Origin: Bradyrhizobium sp. DOA9
Lineage (GTDB): Bacteria > Pseudomonadota > Alphaproteobacteria > Rhizobiales > Xanthobacteraceae
NCBI RefSeq assembly: GCF_000617845.2
Contig: NZ_DF820425.1
Location: 2,469,725 to 2,533,724, forward strand
Length of the DNA stretch: 64,000 bases
Reading direction: 5' to 3'
Part shown: positions 25,863 through 35,592 of the stretch, in pieces
Layout: every line of letters starts with the position of its first letter
Numbering within the stretch: the stretch's first letter is position 1
Position numbers and translations under genes: made by a program
The notes under the pieces: generated by a model
Database searches by the model: none
Told to the model about the DNA's origin: nothing
Seen by the model: the letters and a program-made list of their open reading frames with translations, nothing else

Positions 25863-26351
25863 ATGAAACATCCTATGCGTATCCTCCAGGGATTGAAGCT
25901 GGCCGCAGTGCTCGCCGTCGCGCTGTCGATGGGCGCCTGCGCCAACAAGAATGCCGCGACGGATGCGATGGCCAATGCGGCGACGCCGGGCAGCCAGCAG
26001 GACTTCGTCGTCAACGTCGGCGACCGCGTGTTCTTCGAAAGCGACCAGACCGATCTGACCCCGCAGGCGATCGTGACCCTGGAGAAGCAGGCGCAGTGGC
26101 TCCAGACCTATCCGCGCTACTCCTTCACCATCGAAGGTCATGCCGACGAGCGCGGCACCCGCGAATACAACATCGCGCTCGGCGCCCGCCGTGCCCAGTC
26201 GGTGCGTTCGTTCCTCGCCTCGCGCGGCATCGACCCGAACCGCATGCGCACGATCTCCTATGGCAAGGAGCGGCCGGTCGCCGTCTGCAACGACATCTCC
26301 TGCTGGTCGCAGAACCGCCGCGCGGTCACTGTCCTGAACGCGAGCTCCTGA
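25863..26351 (+). CDS. pal: peptidoglycan-associated lipoprotein Pal
   Basis: A 162-aa outer-membrane lipoprotein that anchors the outer membrane to peptidoglycan and binds TolB. The lipobox is MGAC (Cys at about residue 24). The OmpA-like domain covers about 45-160, with the peptidoglycan-binding motif IEGHADERGTREYNIALGARRA and FFESDQTDLTPQA before it. C-terminal CNDISCWSQNRRAV matches alphaproteobacterial Pal. GGAGG precedes ATG 25863. It is separated from tolB by two signalling genes and has its own promoter region. Confidence 0.97.
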   Translation: MKHPMRILQGLKLAAVLAVALSMGACANKNAATDAMANAATPGSQQDFVVNVGDRVFFESDQTDLTPQAIVTLEKQAQWLQTYPRYSFTIEGHADERGTREYNIALGARRAQSVRSFLASRGIDPNRMRTISYGKERPVAVCNDISCWSQNRRAVTVLNASS

Positions 26352-26410
26352 CGATCGGTCGGGTCGCCGGCGGTCAGTCAGGTGCCGTTCAGCTTTGCAA
26401 TTGGATGATG

Positions 26411-26440
26411 CCGGCGCCCTCTCGGGCGTCGGTTTCGTTT
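26411..26440 (+). terminator. intrinsic terminator after pal
   Basis: The stem CCGGCGCCC / GGGCGTCGG (one G-T pair) with a TCTC loop is followed by TTTCGTTT. It lies 60 bp after the pal stop. Confidence 0.6.
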
Positions 26441-26448
26441 CAGCATTC

Positions 26449-26484
26449 TGTGACTGAAAACCCCTTGGTATCAGTCACATTTTT
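26449..26484 (+). terminator. second hairpin with T-run between pal and cpoB
   Basis: Perfect 9-bp arms TGTGACTGA / TCAGTCACA around a 13-nt loop are followed directly by TTTTT. It has terminator form but a weak, AT-containing stem. It could instead be an operator for cpoB, whose start is about 80 bp downstream. Confidence 0.5.
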
Positions 26485-26558
26485 GGCGTACTCCACTTCA
26501 ATGTGTGGAGCGTCGAGGGTTCCGTCGCAGGCCAGTTCGCTTTCGTCGTCAGGACAAG

Positions 26559-27638
26559 ATGTCATCCAGATTTAAGGTCTTTACCGGCACCGTGGCGACC
26601 GCCGCGCTGCTCTCCTTGTGCTCGCCCGCACTTGCGCAATCGGGCTATGGGCAGTCGGAAGATGCCGACCCGGAGATGCGGATCGAGCGGCTGGAGAACC
26701 GGCTGCGCCAGCTCACCGGCCAGAACGAGGAGCTGCAATATCGCAACCGCCAGCTCGAAGAGCGGCTGCGGGCGCTCGAGGGCGGCGCGCAGGGCGCGCC
26801 CGGGCAGGCACCGAATGTCGCGGCGATGCCGCCCGCGCAGATCGCACCGAGCCAGATTGCACCGGGTCAGGTCGCGCCCGGCTATCGCCAGCCTCCGCAA
26901 CAGCAGGCCGCGCAGCCTGCTTACGAGCAGCCGCAGATCGCCGCGCCCGCGCCGATCGTTCAGGAGCAGCCGGCGCCAGGCGCGCCCGGTACGCGCCGCC
27001 GCGGCGATGCCTTCGACCCAAACCAGAACCCGAATGCGCCCGGCGCCCCGCGCGCACTCGGCGGCGGGCAGCAGCCGATGCCGGCGGTCACGCCAGGCGG
27101 CGGCCGCAATCCGGGCGAGCCGCTCGATCTCGCCAACACCAGCCCCCGCTACCAGCAAGGTGTGCCGCCAGCCGCGCAGCCCGGCTATCCGCCGGCGCAA
27201 TCGAATTATCCGGCACCGGCCGGTGGCACAGCTTTGGCCACCCTGCCGCCCTCGGCGACGCCGCGCGACGAGTTCGACCTCGGCATCGGCTACATGCAGC
27301 GCAAGGACTACGCGCTGGCCGAGCAGACCATGAAGAACTTCACGCAGAAATTTCCGGGCGACCCGCTGGTCGGCGACGCCCAATACTGGCTCGGCGAGAG
27401 CTATTTCCAGCGCCAGCAATATCGCGATTCCGCCGAAGCCTTCCTCGCCGTCACCACCAAATACGAGAAATCGGCGAAGGCCCCGGATGCGCTGCTGCGG
27501 CTCGGCCAGTCGCTTGCCGCGCTGAAGGAGAAGGAGGCCGCCTGCGCCGCCTTCGGCGAGATCGGCCGCAAATATCCCCGCGCTTCCGCCGGCGTCAAAG
27601 CCACCGTCGATCGCGAGCAGAAGCGGGTGAAGTGCTAG
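26559..27638 (+). CDS. cpoB: cell division coordinator CpoB (YbgF)
   Basis: A 359-aa periplasmic protein that works with TolA to coordinate outer-membrane constriction and peptidoglycan synthesis. It has a signal peptide (cleavage near SPALAQ), a short N-terminal coiled coil (about residues 38-68, RIERLENRLRQLTGQNEELQ-type heptads), a long Pro/Gln/Gly-rich linker (about 75-225) and the C-terminal TPR domain (about 235-355, DEFDLGIGYMQRKDYALAEQ, YWLGESYFQRQQY, ALLRLGQSLAALKEK). The linker is longer than in E. coli YbgF. ATG 26559 follows AGGA and gives the signal peptide; a longer frame upstream does not. Confidence 0.93.
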   Translation: MSSRFKVFTGTVATAALLSLCSPALAQSGYGQSEDADPEMRIERLENRLRQLTGQNEELQYRNRQLEERLRALEGGAQGAPGQAPNVAAMPPAQIAPSQIAPGQVAPGYRQPPQQQAAQPAYEQPQIAAPAPIVQEQPAPGAPGTRRRGDAFDPNQNPNAPGAPRALGGGQQPMPAVTPGGGRNPGEPLDLANTSPRYQQGVPPAAQPGYPPAQSNYPAPAGGTALATLPPSATPRDEFDLGIGYMQRKDYALAEQTMKNFTQKFPGDPLVGDAQYWLGESYFQRQQYRDSAEAFLAVTTKYEKSAKAPDALLRLGQSLAALKEKEAACAAFGEIGRKYPRASAGVKATVDREQKRVKC

Positions 27639-27706
27639 AGCATGATCCGGACCCGGAGGGCCGCGCAACGCAAAGTGTGCAGCGGTTTTCCGAAAAGATC
27701 ATGCTC
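27638..27706. repeat. palindromic intergenic repeat, copy 3, with internal insert
   Basis: Outer arms GAGCATGATC / GATCATGCTC match the copies at 4459 and 8412. After CCGGA this copy has about 22 extra bases (starting CCCGGAGGG) before AAGTGTGCAGCGG. The second hairpin of the composite element is absent. It begins on the stop codon of cpoB, as copy 1 begins on the TetR stop codon. Confidence 0.8.
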
Positions 27707-27783
27707 AAACAGGAGCATTCGCTGACAAAGCGGATGGCGTTGCGCTAAACACTCGGTCCATTCCCGCGGACGATTGCAGCGTC

Positions 27784-28839
27784 ATGTCAGACGACGACGA
27801 TTCACCGATCTCGGCGCGCGAGGCGAGGCGGCTGTTCGCGGGCCTGAAAGATGCGCCGGCGCTGGTGCTCGCGGTCTCCGGCGGGCCCGACTCGGTCGCG
27901 CTGATGTGGCTTGCGGCGCGCTGGCAGCGCAGCCTTGCGCGCGGCCCGCAAATCACGGTCGTCACGATCGACCACGGCCTGCGCCCGGAAGCCGCCCGCG
28001 AGGCGCGCGAGGTCAAGCGGCTCGCCGCCGAACTCGGATTGCCGCACCGGACCCTGCGCTGGCGCGGCGAAAAGCCGAAGACGGGATTGCCTGCCGCCGC
28101 GCGCGAGGCCCGTTATCGCCTGCTCGCACGAGCCGCGCGTGCCGCTGGCGCCAGCCATGTCCTGACGGCCCACACCCGCGACGACCAGGCCGAGACCCTG
28201 TTGATGCGCCTGTTCCGCGGCAGCGGACTTGCCGGGCTCTCGGCCATGGCTCGTTTCACCGCGCGCGACGGAATCGTGCTGGCGCGTCCGTTGCTCGATG
28301 TCCCGAAATCGCAGCTGATCGCGACGTTGCGGCGGGCGAGGATCGGCTTTGCCGAGGACCCCAGCAACCGGGACACCGCCTTCACCCGGCCGCGGCTGCG
28401 CGCGCTGCTGCCGCTTCTCGCGGCCGAGGGCGGCGATGCCAGAAATCTGGCGCGGCTGGCAGCGAGGCTGGCGCGGGCCAATGCGGCGGTCGAGGTGCTC
28501 GCGGACGGCGCCGAGCGCTTCCTCCGCCTGCGGGATCGCGGCGATGCGCCGCAGGTGGGTGTCCGCAGCTTCGAGGCCTCGGCCTTTGCCGCCCTGCCGG
28601 AGGAGGTGCGGCTGCGGCTCTTGCTGCGGGCCATCAACGCGCTCGGCCATGAAGGGCCAGCGGAACTCGGCAAGGTCGAAACCCTGATGTCCGTGCTCGA
28701 TCGGGCGATCGCCGGCCGCCGTGCAGCCGCAAATGGCCGGCCGGTCCTGAAGCAGACCCTTGCGGGAGCCTTGATCAGCCTTGCCGGCGGGCGTATCCAG
28801 GTCGCGCCGGCGCCGGCCCGGCGGCGTAAGGGCAGATGA
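27784..28839 (+). CDS. tilS: tRNA(Ile)-lysidine synthase TilS
   Basis: A 351-aa ATP-dependent enzyme that modifies cytidine 34 of the CAU-anticodon tRNA-Ile to lysidine, so that it reads AUA. The P-loop SGGPDS is at residues 32-37. The TilS segments TIDHGLRPEAAREA and AHTRDDQAETLLMRLFRGSGLAGLSAM are complete, followed by EDPSNRDTAFTRPRLRALLP. The long C-terminal tRNA-binding domain of E. coli TilS is shortened, as usual in Alphaproteobacteria. It lies upstream of ftsH, a widely conserved arrangement. Confidence 0.96.
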   Translation: MSDDDDSPISAREARRLFAGLKDAPALVLAVSGGPDSVALMWLAARWQRSLARGPQITVVTIDHGLRPEAAREAREVKRLAAELGLPHRTLRWRGEKPKTGLPAAAREARYRLLARAARAAGASHVLTAHTRDDQAETLLMRLFRGSGLAGLSAMARFTARDGIVLARPLLDVPKSQLIATLRRARIGFAEDPSNRDTAFTRPRLRALLPLLAAEGGDARNLARLAARLARANAAVEVLADGAERFLRLRDRGDAPQVGVRSFEASAFAALPEEVRLRLLLRAINALGHEGPAELGKVETLMSVLDRAIAGRRAAANGRPVLKQTLAGALISLAGGRIQVAPAPARRRKGR

Positions 28840-28954
28840 GCGCGAAGAGAGCGGATCATGACACCGGTCAATTCGCGTCCGCGCCGTCAGGCCACCTTAA
28901 CCAGGCAGGAAAAACCCCGGTTTGGCGCCATGATTTCAGCGGGAATCGCGGTAA

Positions 28955-28975
28955 GATGGGATAAATAGTCCCATC
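28955..28975. promoter_or_regulatory. small inverted repeat in the ftsH upstream region
   Basis: Perfect 7-bp arms GATGGGA / TCCCATC around TAAATAG lie in the 268-bp gap before ftsH. It may be an operator or mRNA stem-loop; no known motif was identified. No other signal in this gap is certain. Confidence 0.35.
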
Positions 28976-29107
28976 TCGTTCCCTTGGCAGCGACGGGGGC
29001 GGCACCTAAATTCCAACGATGAGGATTCCTTGGGGATTTCCTCGCATTGACCAAATTCACTGCCCAAGGATCAGGGTCGCGATCCGCGCGACCACGAAGG
29101 AAGATCG

Positions 29108-31030
<1,923 letters not shown>

Positions 31031-31051
31031 CGCAAGCGGCATCGTGAATCG

Positions 31052-31079
31052 AAAACGCGGCGGAAACGCCGCGTTTTTT
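31052..31079 (+). terminator. intrinsic terminator after ftsH
   Basis: The stem AAAACGCGGCG / CGCCGCGTTTT with a GAAA loop is followed by a T-run (TTTTTT across the end). It is 22 bp after the ftsH stop. Confidence 0.88.
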
Positions 31080-31087
31080 GTTGGCCT

Positions 31088-31167
31088 CGTCATTGCGAGC
31101 GCAGCGAAGCAATCCAGCGTCTTTACGCGGAGGCAGTCTGGATTGTTTCGCTGCGCTCGCAATGACG
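31088..31167. repeat. GTCATTGCGAGCG-type inverted intergenic repeat
   Basis: Arms of about 30 bp (CGTCATTGCGAGCGCAGCGA... at 31088-31117 and its near-perfect complement at 31138-31167) flank a short centre. I recognise this repeat as abundant in Bradyrhizobium-type genomes. It lies between convergent ftsH and the hydrolase gene. Confidence 0.85.
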
Positions 31168-31263
31168 ATGTGGACGCAGCTCACGCAATAATTTGGTACC
31201 GCCTCTCGGCTGTCGCCACAGGAGTGATGGGCGCGCCGTCGCTTGGCCCGCTCTGCGATAATC

Positions 31264-32121
31264 TCACTTCGCCGCTGCTCCGCCGCGCTCGAGAAACCGC
31301 AGCACATCCTGATTGAATTGCTCCGGGTCCTGCAGGAACGAGAAGTGGCTGACCTCCGGCTGGATCAAGAGGCCGGCGCCCGGAATGTTCGCGGCCATGA
31401 ACTCGGTGTTCTCGCGCTTGATCGCCTCGTCGTGATCGCCATCCACGATCCAGGTCGGCACCTTGATCGCCGCGAGATCTGACGCCGTCCATTTCGGCTG
31501 GCTCTCCCACATCCTGGTGATGTCGTCGACGAAGCCCTTGTACTGCGTCGGCGTCGGCGACAGACGCTTGTACTCTTCGCCCGCCCGCGCGATGTAGGCG
31601 TTGAAGACCTCGCTCGAGGCGATGTCCGCAACGCCTGACGGGTCCGAGTTCGCCGCGAAGGCGAACAGCCTGCTCACCCGCTCCGGATGCTTCATCGCGA
31701 TGTCGAGACCGATGATCGCCCCGTCGCTCCAGCCGACGATCGCCGCCTTCCTGATCTTGAGATGGTCGAGCAGGGCGACCACGTCCGAGGCCATCAGATC
31801 GTAGCCATAGGGCTCCTGGTTGCGGCTGCTGCGGCCATGGCCGCGGCTCTCCGTGACGATGACCTGATAATGCCGTTGCAGCGCGCGGACCTGGTGGCCC
31901 CAATAGTTGGCGTTGGCCAGGCCGCCATGCAGCAACAGGACGGGCTCGCCGCGGCCGAACACGGCGTACCAGACCTTGATGCCGTTGACGGGCGCAAGGC
32001 CGCTCTGTGCCGCCTTGGGCAAGGTTGGCGTTGGCGGCAGGCTGAGCCATTGCGGCGCTGCGTGCGCCGTCGTGACCGAGACCGTGATGAGAAGTGCAAT
32101 GAAGAGATTGCGAAGCAGCAT
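31264..32121 (-). CDS. secreted alpha/beta hydrolase
   Basis: A 285-aa secreted hydrolase with a signal peptide (cleavage near TTAHA, residue about 22). The fold shows the oxyanion-hole segment LLLHGGLANANYW, the nucleophile elbow GWSDG, an acid in VDGDHDEA and the catalytic His in PEVSHFSFLQDP. The order matches the alpha/beta-hydrolase_1 family, esterase or lactonase-like; the substrate is unknown. GGAAGG lies 4 nt before ATG 32121; a longer frame upstream has no better start. Separate transcription unit, convergent with ftsH. Confidence 0.85.
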   Translation of the reverse strand: MLLRNLFIALLITVSVTTAHAAPQWLSLPPTPTLPKAAQSGLAPVNGIKVWYAVFGRGEPVLLLHGGLANANYWGHQVRALQRHYQVIVTESRGHGRSSRNQEPYGYDLMASDVVALLDHLKIRKAAIVGWSDGAIIGLDIAMKHPERVSRLFAFAANSDPSGVADIASSEVFNAYIARAGEEYKRLSPTPTQYKGFVDDITRMWESQPKWTASDLAAIKVPTWIVDGDHDEAIKRENTEFMAANIPGAGLLIQPEVSHFSFLQDPEQFNQDVLRFLERGGAAAK

Positions 32122-32296
32122 GACACCTTCCTTCTCGGCCATCGGATGATACCGCATGACTGAACGGGCGCGTCAGTTCCCAAGACTGTCCGCACCGAGA
32201 AGTGAACGCAGCGTGCGATCATGCCGGCCTGCCTTGGGGCAAAGGCGCGAAAACCCTAAAGAAGAACTTAACGCTTGCGGCCTATTTTGGCCCGCC

Positions 32297-33739
32297 ATGA
32301 CTGATCAGGTCGTCGACAGCGCGGTTCAACCGTTTTCGGCACGTGCAGCGCTCCCTTGGGCGGTGGGGCTGTTGCTCTATGCCGTGCTGCTGGCTATCGG
32401 CCCGCGGCTGCTCGGTGACCCCGACAGCTATTCCCACATCGAGGTCGGACGCTGGATCATCGCGCACGGTTCCCTGCCGACCAGCGACCCGTTTTCGTTC
32501 TCGAAGCACGGCGCGCCCTGGATCACCTTCGAATGGTTGTCCGAGGTCATCTATGCCGCCGTCTATGCGCTGGCCGGCTGGCCGGGCGTCGTCGCCATCG
32601 CGGCCGCGGCGATCGCGCTCGCCTTTGGCCTGCTCACGTACTTCCTGCTGCGCGAGCTTTCGCCGGCCCTGACCATCCTGATGGTGATCGCGGCCGTCGT
32701 CCTGCTGGCGCCGCACATGCTGGCGCGGCCCCATGTCCTCGTGCTGCCGCTGATGGTGACCTGGGCGGCCGCACTGGTTCGCTGCATGGACCGCAGCACG
32801 CCTCCGCCATATTGGGCCCTGCCGCTGCTGGTGCTGTGGACCAATCTGCATGGCAGCGTGGTGCTGGCGCTCGGATTGATCGGCCCGGCGGTGCTCGAGG
32901 CGCTGCTGCGCGAGCAGCGCAGCGAATGGCCGCGCGTGCTGCTGCGATGGCTGCCGTTCTCGGCGCTCGCCCTGGCGGCGTCCTGCCTGACGCCGCACGG
33001 CCCGGAACCGCTGCTGATGCCGCTGACCACGCTCGGCCTCGGCTCCGCGCTCGCCTGGATCACGGAATGGCGGCCGCAGGATTTCAGCCGCATCGGCGGC
33101 TTCGAGCTGCTGCTGCTGGGGAGCATCTTCGCGCTCTCGCGCGGCGTGACGCTGCCGGTCGTGCGGACCCTGGTGGTGATCGGCTTGCTCCATTTCGCGC
33201 TGGCGCAAATGCGCAATGCGGATCTGTTGGGCATGCTGGCGCCGCTCTATCTGGCGGCCCCGCTGGGCCGCACCTTCGGTGGGCCGAGCGAGAGCGAGAC
33301 CGAAGGCTCCTCGCGCGGCTTGAACCTGGCTGCATTCGGCGTCCTGGCCGCGATCAGCGGCTTGGCACTGGCGCGCGACATCCGGCCCGCGCCGATCATC
33401 ACGCCCGAGGCCGCCATCGCGCGGTCCGGCCTCGCCAAGGCGGAGCGCGTGCTCAACGATTATTCCTTCGGCGGCTATCTGATCTATGCCGGCATTCCCA
33501 CCTTCATCGACGGCCGCGGCGAGCTCTATGGCGGGCCGTTCATCGACCGCTACAACCGCGCCCTGGCGCTGGTCGACCTCGGCGATCTGCTCAAGCTGCT
33601 CGACGAATACAGGATCGGCGCGACGCTGCTTGCGCCCGGCACGCCGGCCGTCGCGCTGCTCGACCGGCTGCCGGAGTGGCAGCGCGTCTACGGCGACGAT
33701 GTGGCGGTCGTGCACAAGCGGCGGGCGACGCCGCAATAA
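32297..33739 (+). CDS. multi-pass membrane protein, GT-C-like glycosyltransferase, paralogue of 37194-38684
   Basis: A 480-aa protein with about ten membrane helices. The first loop after helix 1 carries acidic residues (GDPDSYSHIEVGRWI) followed by PTSDPFSFSKHGAPWITFEWLSE, as in GT-C glycosyltransferases that use lipid-linked sugars. The C-terminal soluble part has NDYSFGGYLIYAGIPTFIDGRGELYG. The paralogue at 37194-38684 shares all these segments, in opposite orientation. ATG 32297 is used; the upstream part of the frame is not protein-like. The sugar donor and acceptor are unknown. It ends 2 bp from the convergent methyltransferase gene. Confidence 0.8.
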   Translation: MTDQVVDSAVQPFSARAALPWAVGLLLYAVLLAIGPRLLGDPDSYSHIEVGRWIIAHGSLPTSDPFSFSKHGAPWITFEWLSEVIYAAVYALAGWPGVVAIAAAAIALAFGLLTYFLLRELSPALTILMVIAAVVLLAPHMLARPHVLVLPLMVTWAAALVRCMDRSTPPPYWALPLLVLWTNLHGSVVLALGLIGPAVLEALLREQRSEWPRVLLRWLPFSALALAASCLTPHGPEPLLMPLTTLGLGSALAWITEWRPQDFSRIGGFELLLLGSIFALSRGVTLPVVRTLVVIGLLHFALAQMRNADLLGMLAPLYLAAPLGRTFGGPSESETEGSSRGLNLAAFGVLAAISGLALARDIRPAPIITPEAAIARSGLAKAERVLNDYSFGGYLIYAGIPTFIDGRGELYGGPFIDRYNRALALVDLGDLLKLLDEYRIGATLLAPGTPAVALLDRLPEWQRVYGDDVAVVHKRRATPQ

Positions 33740-33741
33740 TT

Positions 33742-34425
33742 TCAGGCGGTGCCGAACGCGGCATATTGGCCGCCGAGCCAGACGCCGCCCAGCGCGCCTT
33801 CGAGGCGCCGCGCCGGTTTGTTGTCCCAGGGCAGCAGCAGGAAATGCCGCGCGCCGATCTCGCGCAGGCCGCTCGCCGCCATCAGCTTCCGGGTGGTGCC
33901 GGCCCCGAGCAACACGGCGTCCCGGTCGAACGCGCAGCGCGCAACGGCGAGGCGCGTCAGCGGGTTGTACGGATTGTGCTCGATCACGCAGACGAGCCCG
34001 CCGGGGCGCGTCACCCGCCGCATCTCGGCGATGAACTGCGCCCATTCGGCCGGCACGATGTGGTGCATCACGCAGATGGCGGTGACCAGGTCGAAGCTGG
34101 CATCGGCGAACGGAAAATTGCGGCCGTCATACTCCCGGTAGTCGACCCCGTGGTTGTGCGCGCGCGCCTGCGTCAGGCTGGCGGACGAGACGTCGATGCC
34201 GCTGAGGCGGCCGACCATGCCGTGCAGCAGCGGATGAAGGCTGCCGACGCCGCAGCCGACGTCCAGCATGTCTGGCTTCGCCGTGTCCAGCCGCTGCGCG
34301 ATCAGGTCGCGCAGCAGGTCGGCCTTCGCGCGCATGAAGAAATCATGCGACAGACCCGAGAAGTCGATCGAGGATTGCACCACCTCGCGGTAATTGTCGT
34401 GATAGCCATCGAACAGCTCGGCCAT
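33742..34425 (-). CDS. class I SAM-dependent methyltransferase
   Basis: A 227-aa cytosolic methyltransferase. Motif I is DVGCGVGSLHP (about residues 54-64); the acidic residue after beta-2 lies in LSGIDVSS; motif IV is FDLVTAICVMHHI, and MRRVTRPGGLVCVIEHNPYNP follows. The substrate is unknown; the neighbourhood (GT2 nine bases upstream on the same strand, GT-C-like membrane proteins) suggests modification of a glycan or its lipid carrier. Confidence 0.87.
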   Translation of the reverse strand: MAELFDGYHDNYREVVQSSIDFSGLSHDFFMRAKADLLRDLIAQRLDTAKPDMLDVGCGVGSLHPLLHGMVGRLSGIDVSSASLTQARAHNHGVDYREYDGRNFPFADASFDLVTAICVMHHIVPAEWAQFIAEMRRVTRPGGLVCVIEHNPYNPLTRLAVARCAFDRDAVLLGAGTTRKLMAASGLREIGARHFLLLPWDNKPARRLEGALGGVWLGGQYAAFGTA

Positions 34426-34434
34426 GTGCCTAAG

Positions 34435-35430
34435 TCACTCGTTGACGGCGTGGATTGCGGGTGTCGTCGCGGCCTCGCCGCGGTCGAAGCCGATGCGCGC
34501 CTGCACCACGTAGAGCGGGCGGCGTTTCACCTCGGCATGGATGCGGCCGACATAAAGCCCGACGATGCCCGTCATCAGCATGTTGATGCCGCACAAGAGC
34601 GACACGACGACGATCGTCGAGGACCAGCCGGTGACGAGATGGCTGTCCTTGCTGAGCCACAGCAGCACCACCCAGCCGCCATAGAGCAGCGCGAGCCCGG
34701 AGACCGTCAATCCGCACCAGATCGCCAGCCGCAGGGGCAGATCGGAAAAGCCGAGCGCGGCGTTCACCGCAAGGCGCACCATCTTGAACAGCGGATATTT
34801 GGTTTCGCCCGCGGCGCGCTCGAGGCGATGGAAGGCGACCTCGGCCTGGCGGAAGCCGAGCCAGGCGATCATGCCGCGCACGAAGCGATCCTGCTCCGGC
34901 ATCTGCCTGAGCGCGTCGAGCACCTTGCGATCGATCAGGCGGAAGTCGCCGACATCGGCGGGGATGCCGACGGACGACATCCTGCCGAGCAGCCGGTAGA
35001 ACAGATGCGCGGTCGCGCGCTTGAAGCGGCTTTCGCCCTCGCGCGACAGGCGGCGGGCGTGGACGATGTCGTTGCCTTCCTTCCACTTCGCGATCAATTG
35101 CTCGATCACTTCGGGCGGATCCTGCAAATCGGCGTCCATGACGATGATGGCATCGCCCTGCGCGGCGTCCATGCCGGCGGTGATGGCGATCTGATGGCCG
35201 AAATTGCGCGACAGGCCGATGTAGCGAAAGCGCGTGTCGCGAACGGCGAGCGCTCGCAGCACGATCGAAGAGGAATCGCTGCTGCCGTCATCGACGAAGA
35301 TCGCTTCGGCCGGTCCGTCGAGCCTGGACATGACCTGGTCGAGCCGGCGGAGCAGCACCGGCAGCACCGCTTCCTCGTTGAACACGGGGATGACGAGGCT
35401 GTAGCGGATCGATCTGGAATGGGCCGCCAT
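34435..35430 (-). CDS. family 2 glycosyltransferase (GtrB/DPM1-like) with C-terminal membrane anchors
   Basis: A 331-aa enzyme. The GT2 catalytic domain (about residues 8-235) has VFNEEAVLPVLL, FVDDGSSDSS, the DxD-type MDADLQDPPE, and the SREGESRFKRATAHLFYRLL acceptor segment, as in undecaprenyl- or dolichyl-phosphate sugar transferases. Two membrane helices follow (about 240-265, 275-300). It should load a sugar onto a polyprenyl phosphate, supplying the GT-C-like enzymes nearby. It lies 9 bp before the methyltransferase gene, forming an operon. Confidence 0.92.
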   Translation of the reverse strand: MAAHSRSIRYSLVIPVFNEEAVLPVLLRRLDQVMSRLDGPAEAIFVDDGSSDSSSIVLRALAVRDTRFRYIGLSRNFGHQIAITAGMDAAQGDAIIVMDADLQDPPEVIEQLIAKWKEGNDIVHARRLSREGESRFKRATAHLFYRLLGRMSSVGIPADVGDFRLIDRKVLDALRQMPEQDRFVRGMIAWLGFRQAEVAFHRLERAAGETKYPLFKMVRLAVNAALGFSDLPLRLAIWCGLTVSGLALLYGGWVVLLWLSKDSHLVTGWSSTIVVVSLLCGINMLMTGIVGLYVGRIHAEVKRRPLYVVQARIGFDRGEAATTPAIHAVNE

Positions 35431-35592
35431 GCGAGGGAGTCCGGCTGGGGTTGCAGGGGCGGAAGTCTATGAGCAGGTGGTTAAGGCCGCCTTGCCGCAA
35501 CCGTTAAGGGTCTATCGCCCGGAGCATTGGTGAGGGCGCGGACCGGAATGGTGAAGCGCGGTTAACCACGCTTTCGCCGCCGCGGCTTCGCC

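Noticed and set aside
31088-31167. The GTCATTGCGAGCG inverted repeat as a novel structured RNA
   Set aside because: It matches a known, dispersed intergenic repeat type; the symmetry is explained by that family.
32533-35472. Open frame of 979 codons on the plus strand across four genes
   Set aside because: It runs through GT-C, methyltransferase and GT2 genes in other frames and has no domain; a GC-driven artefact.
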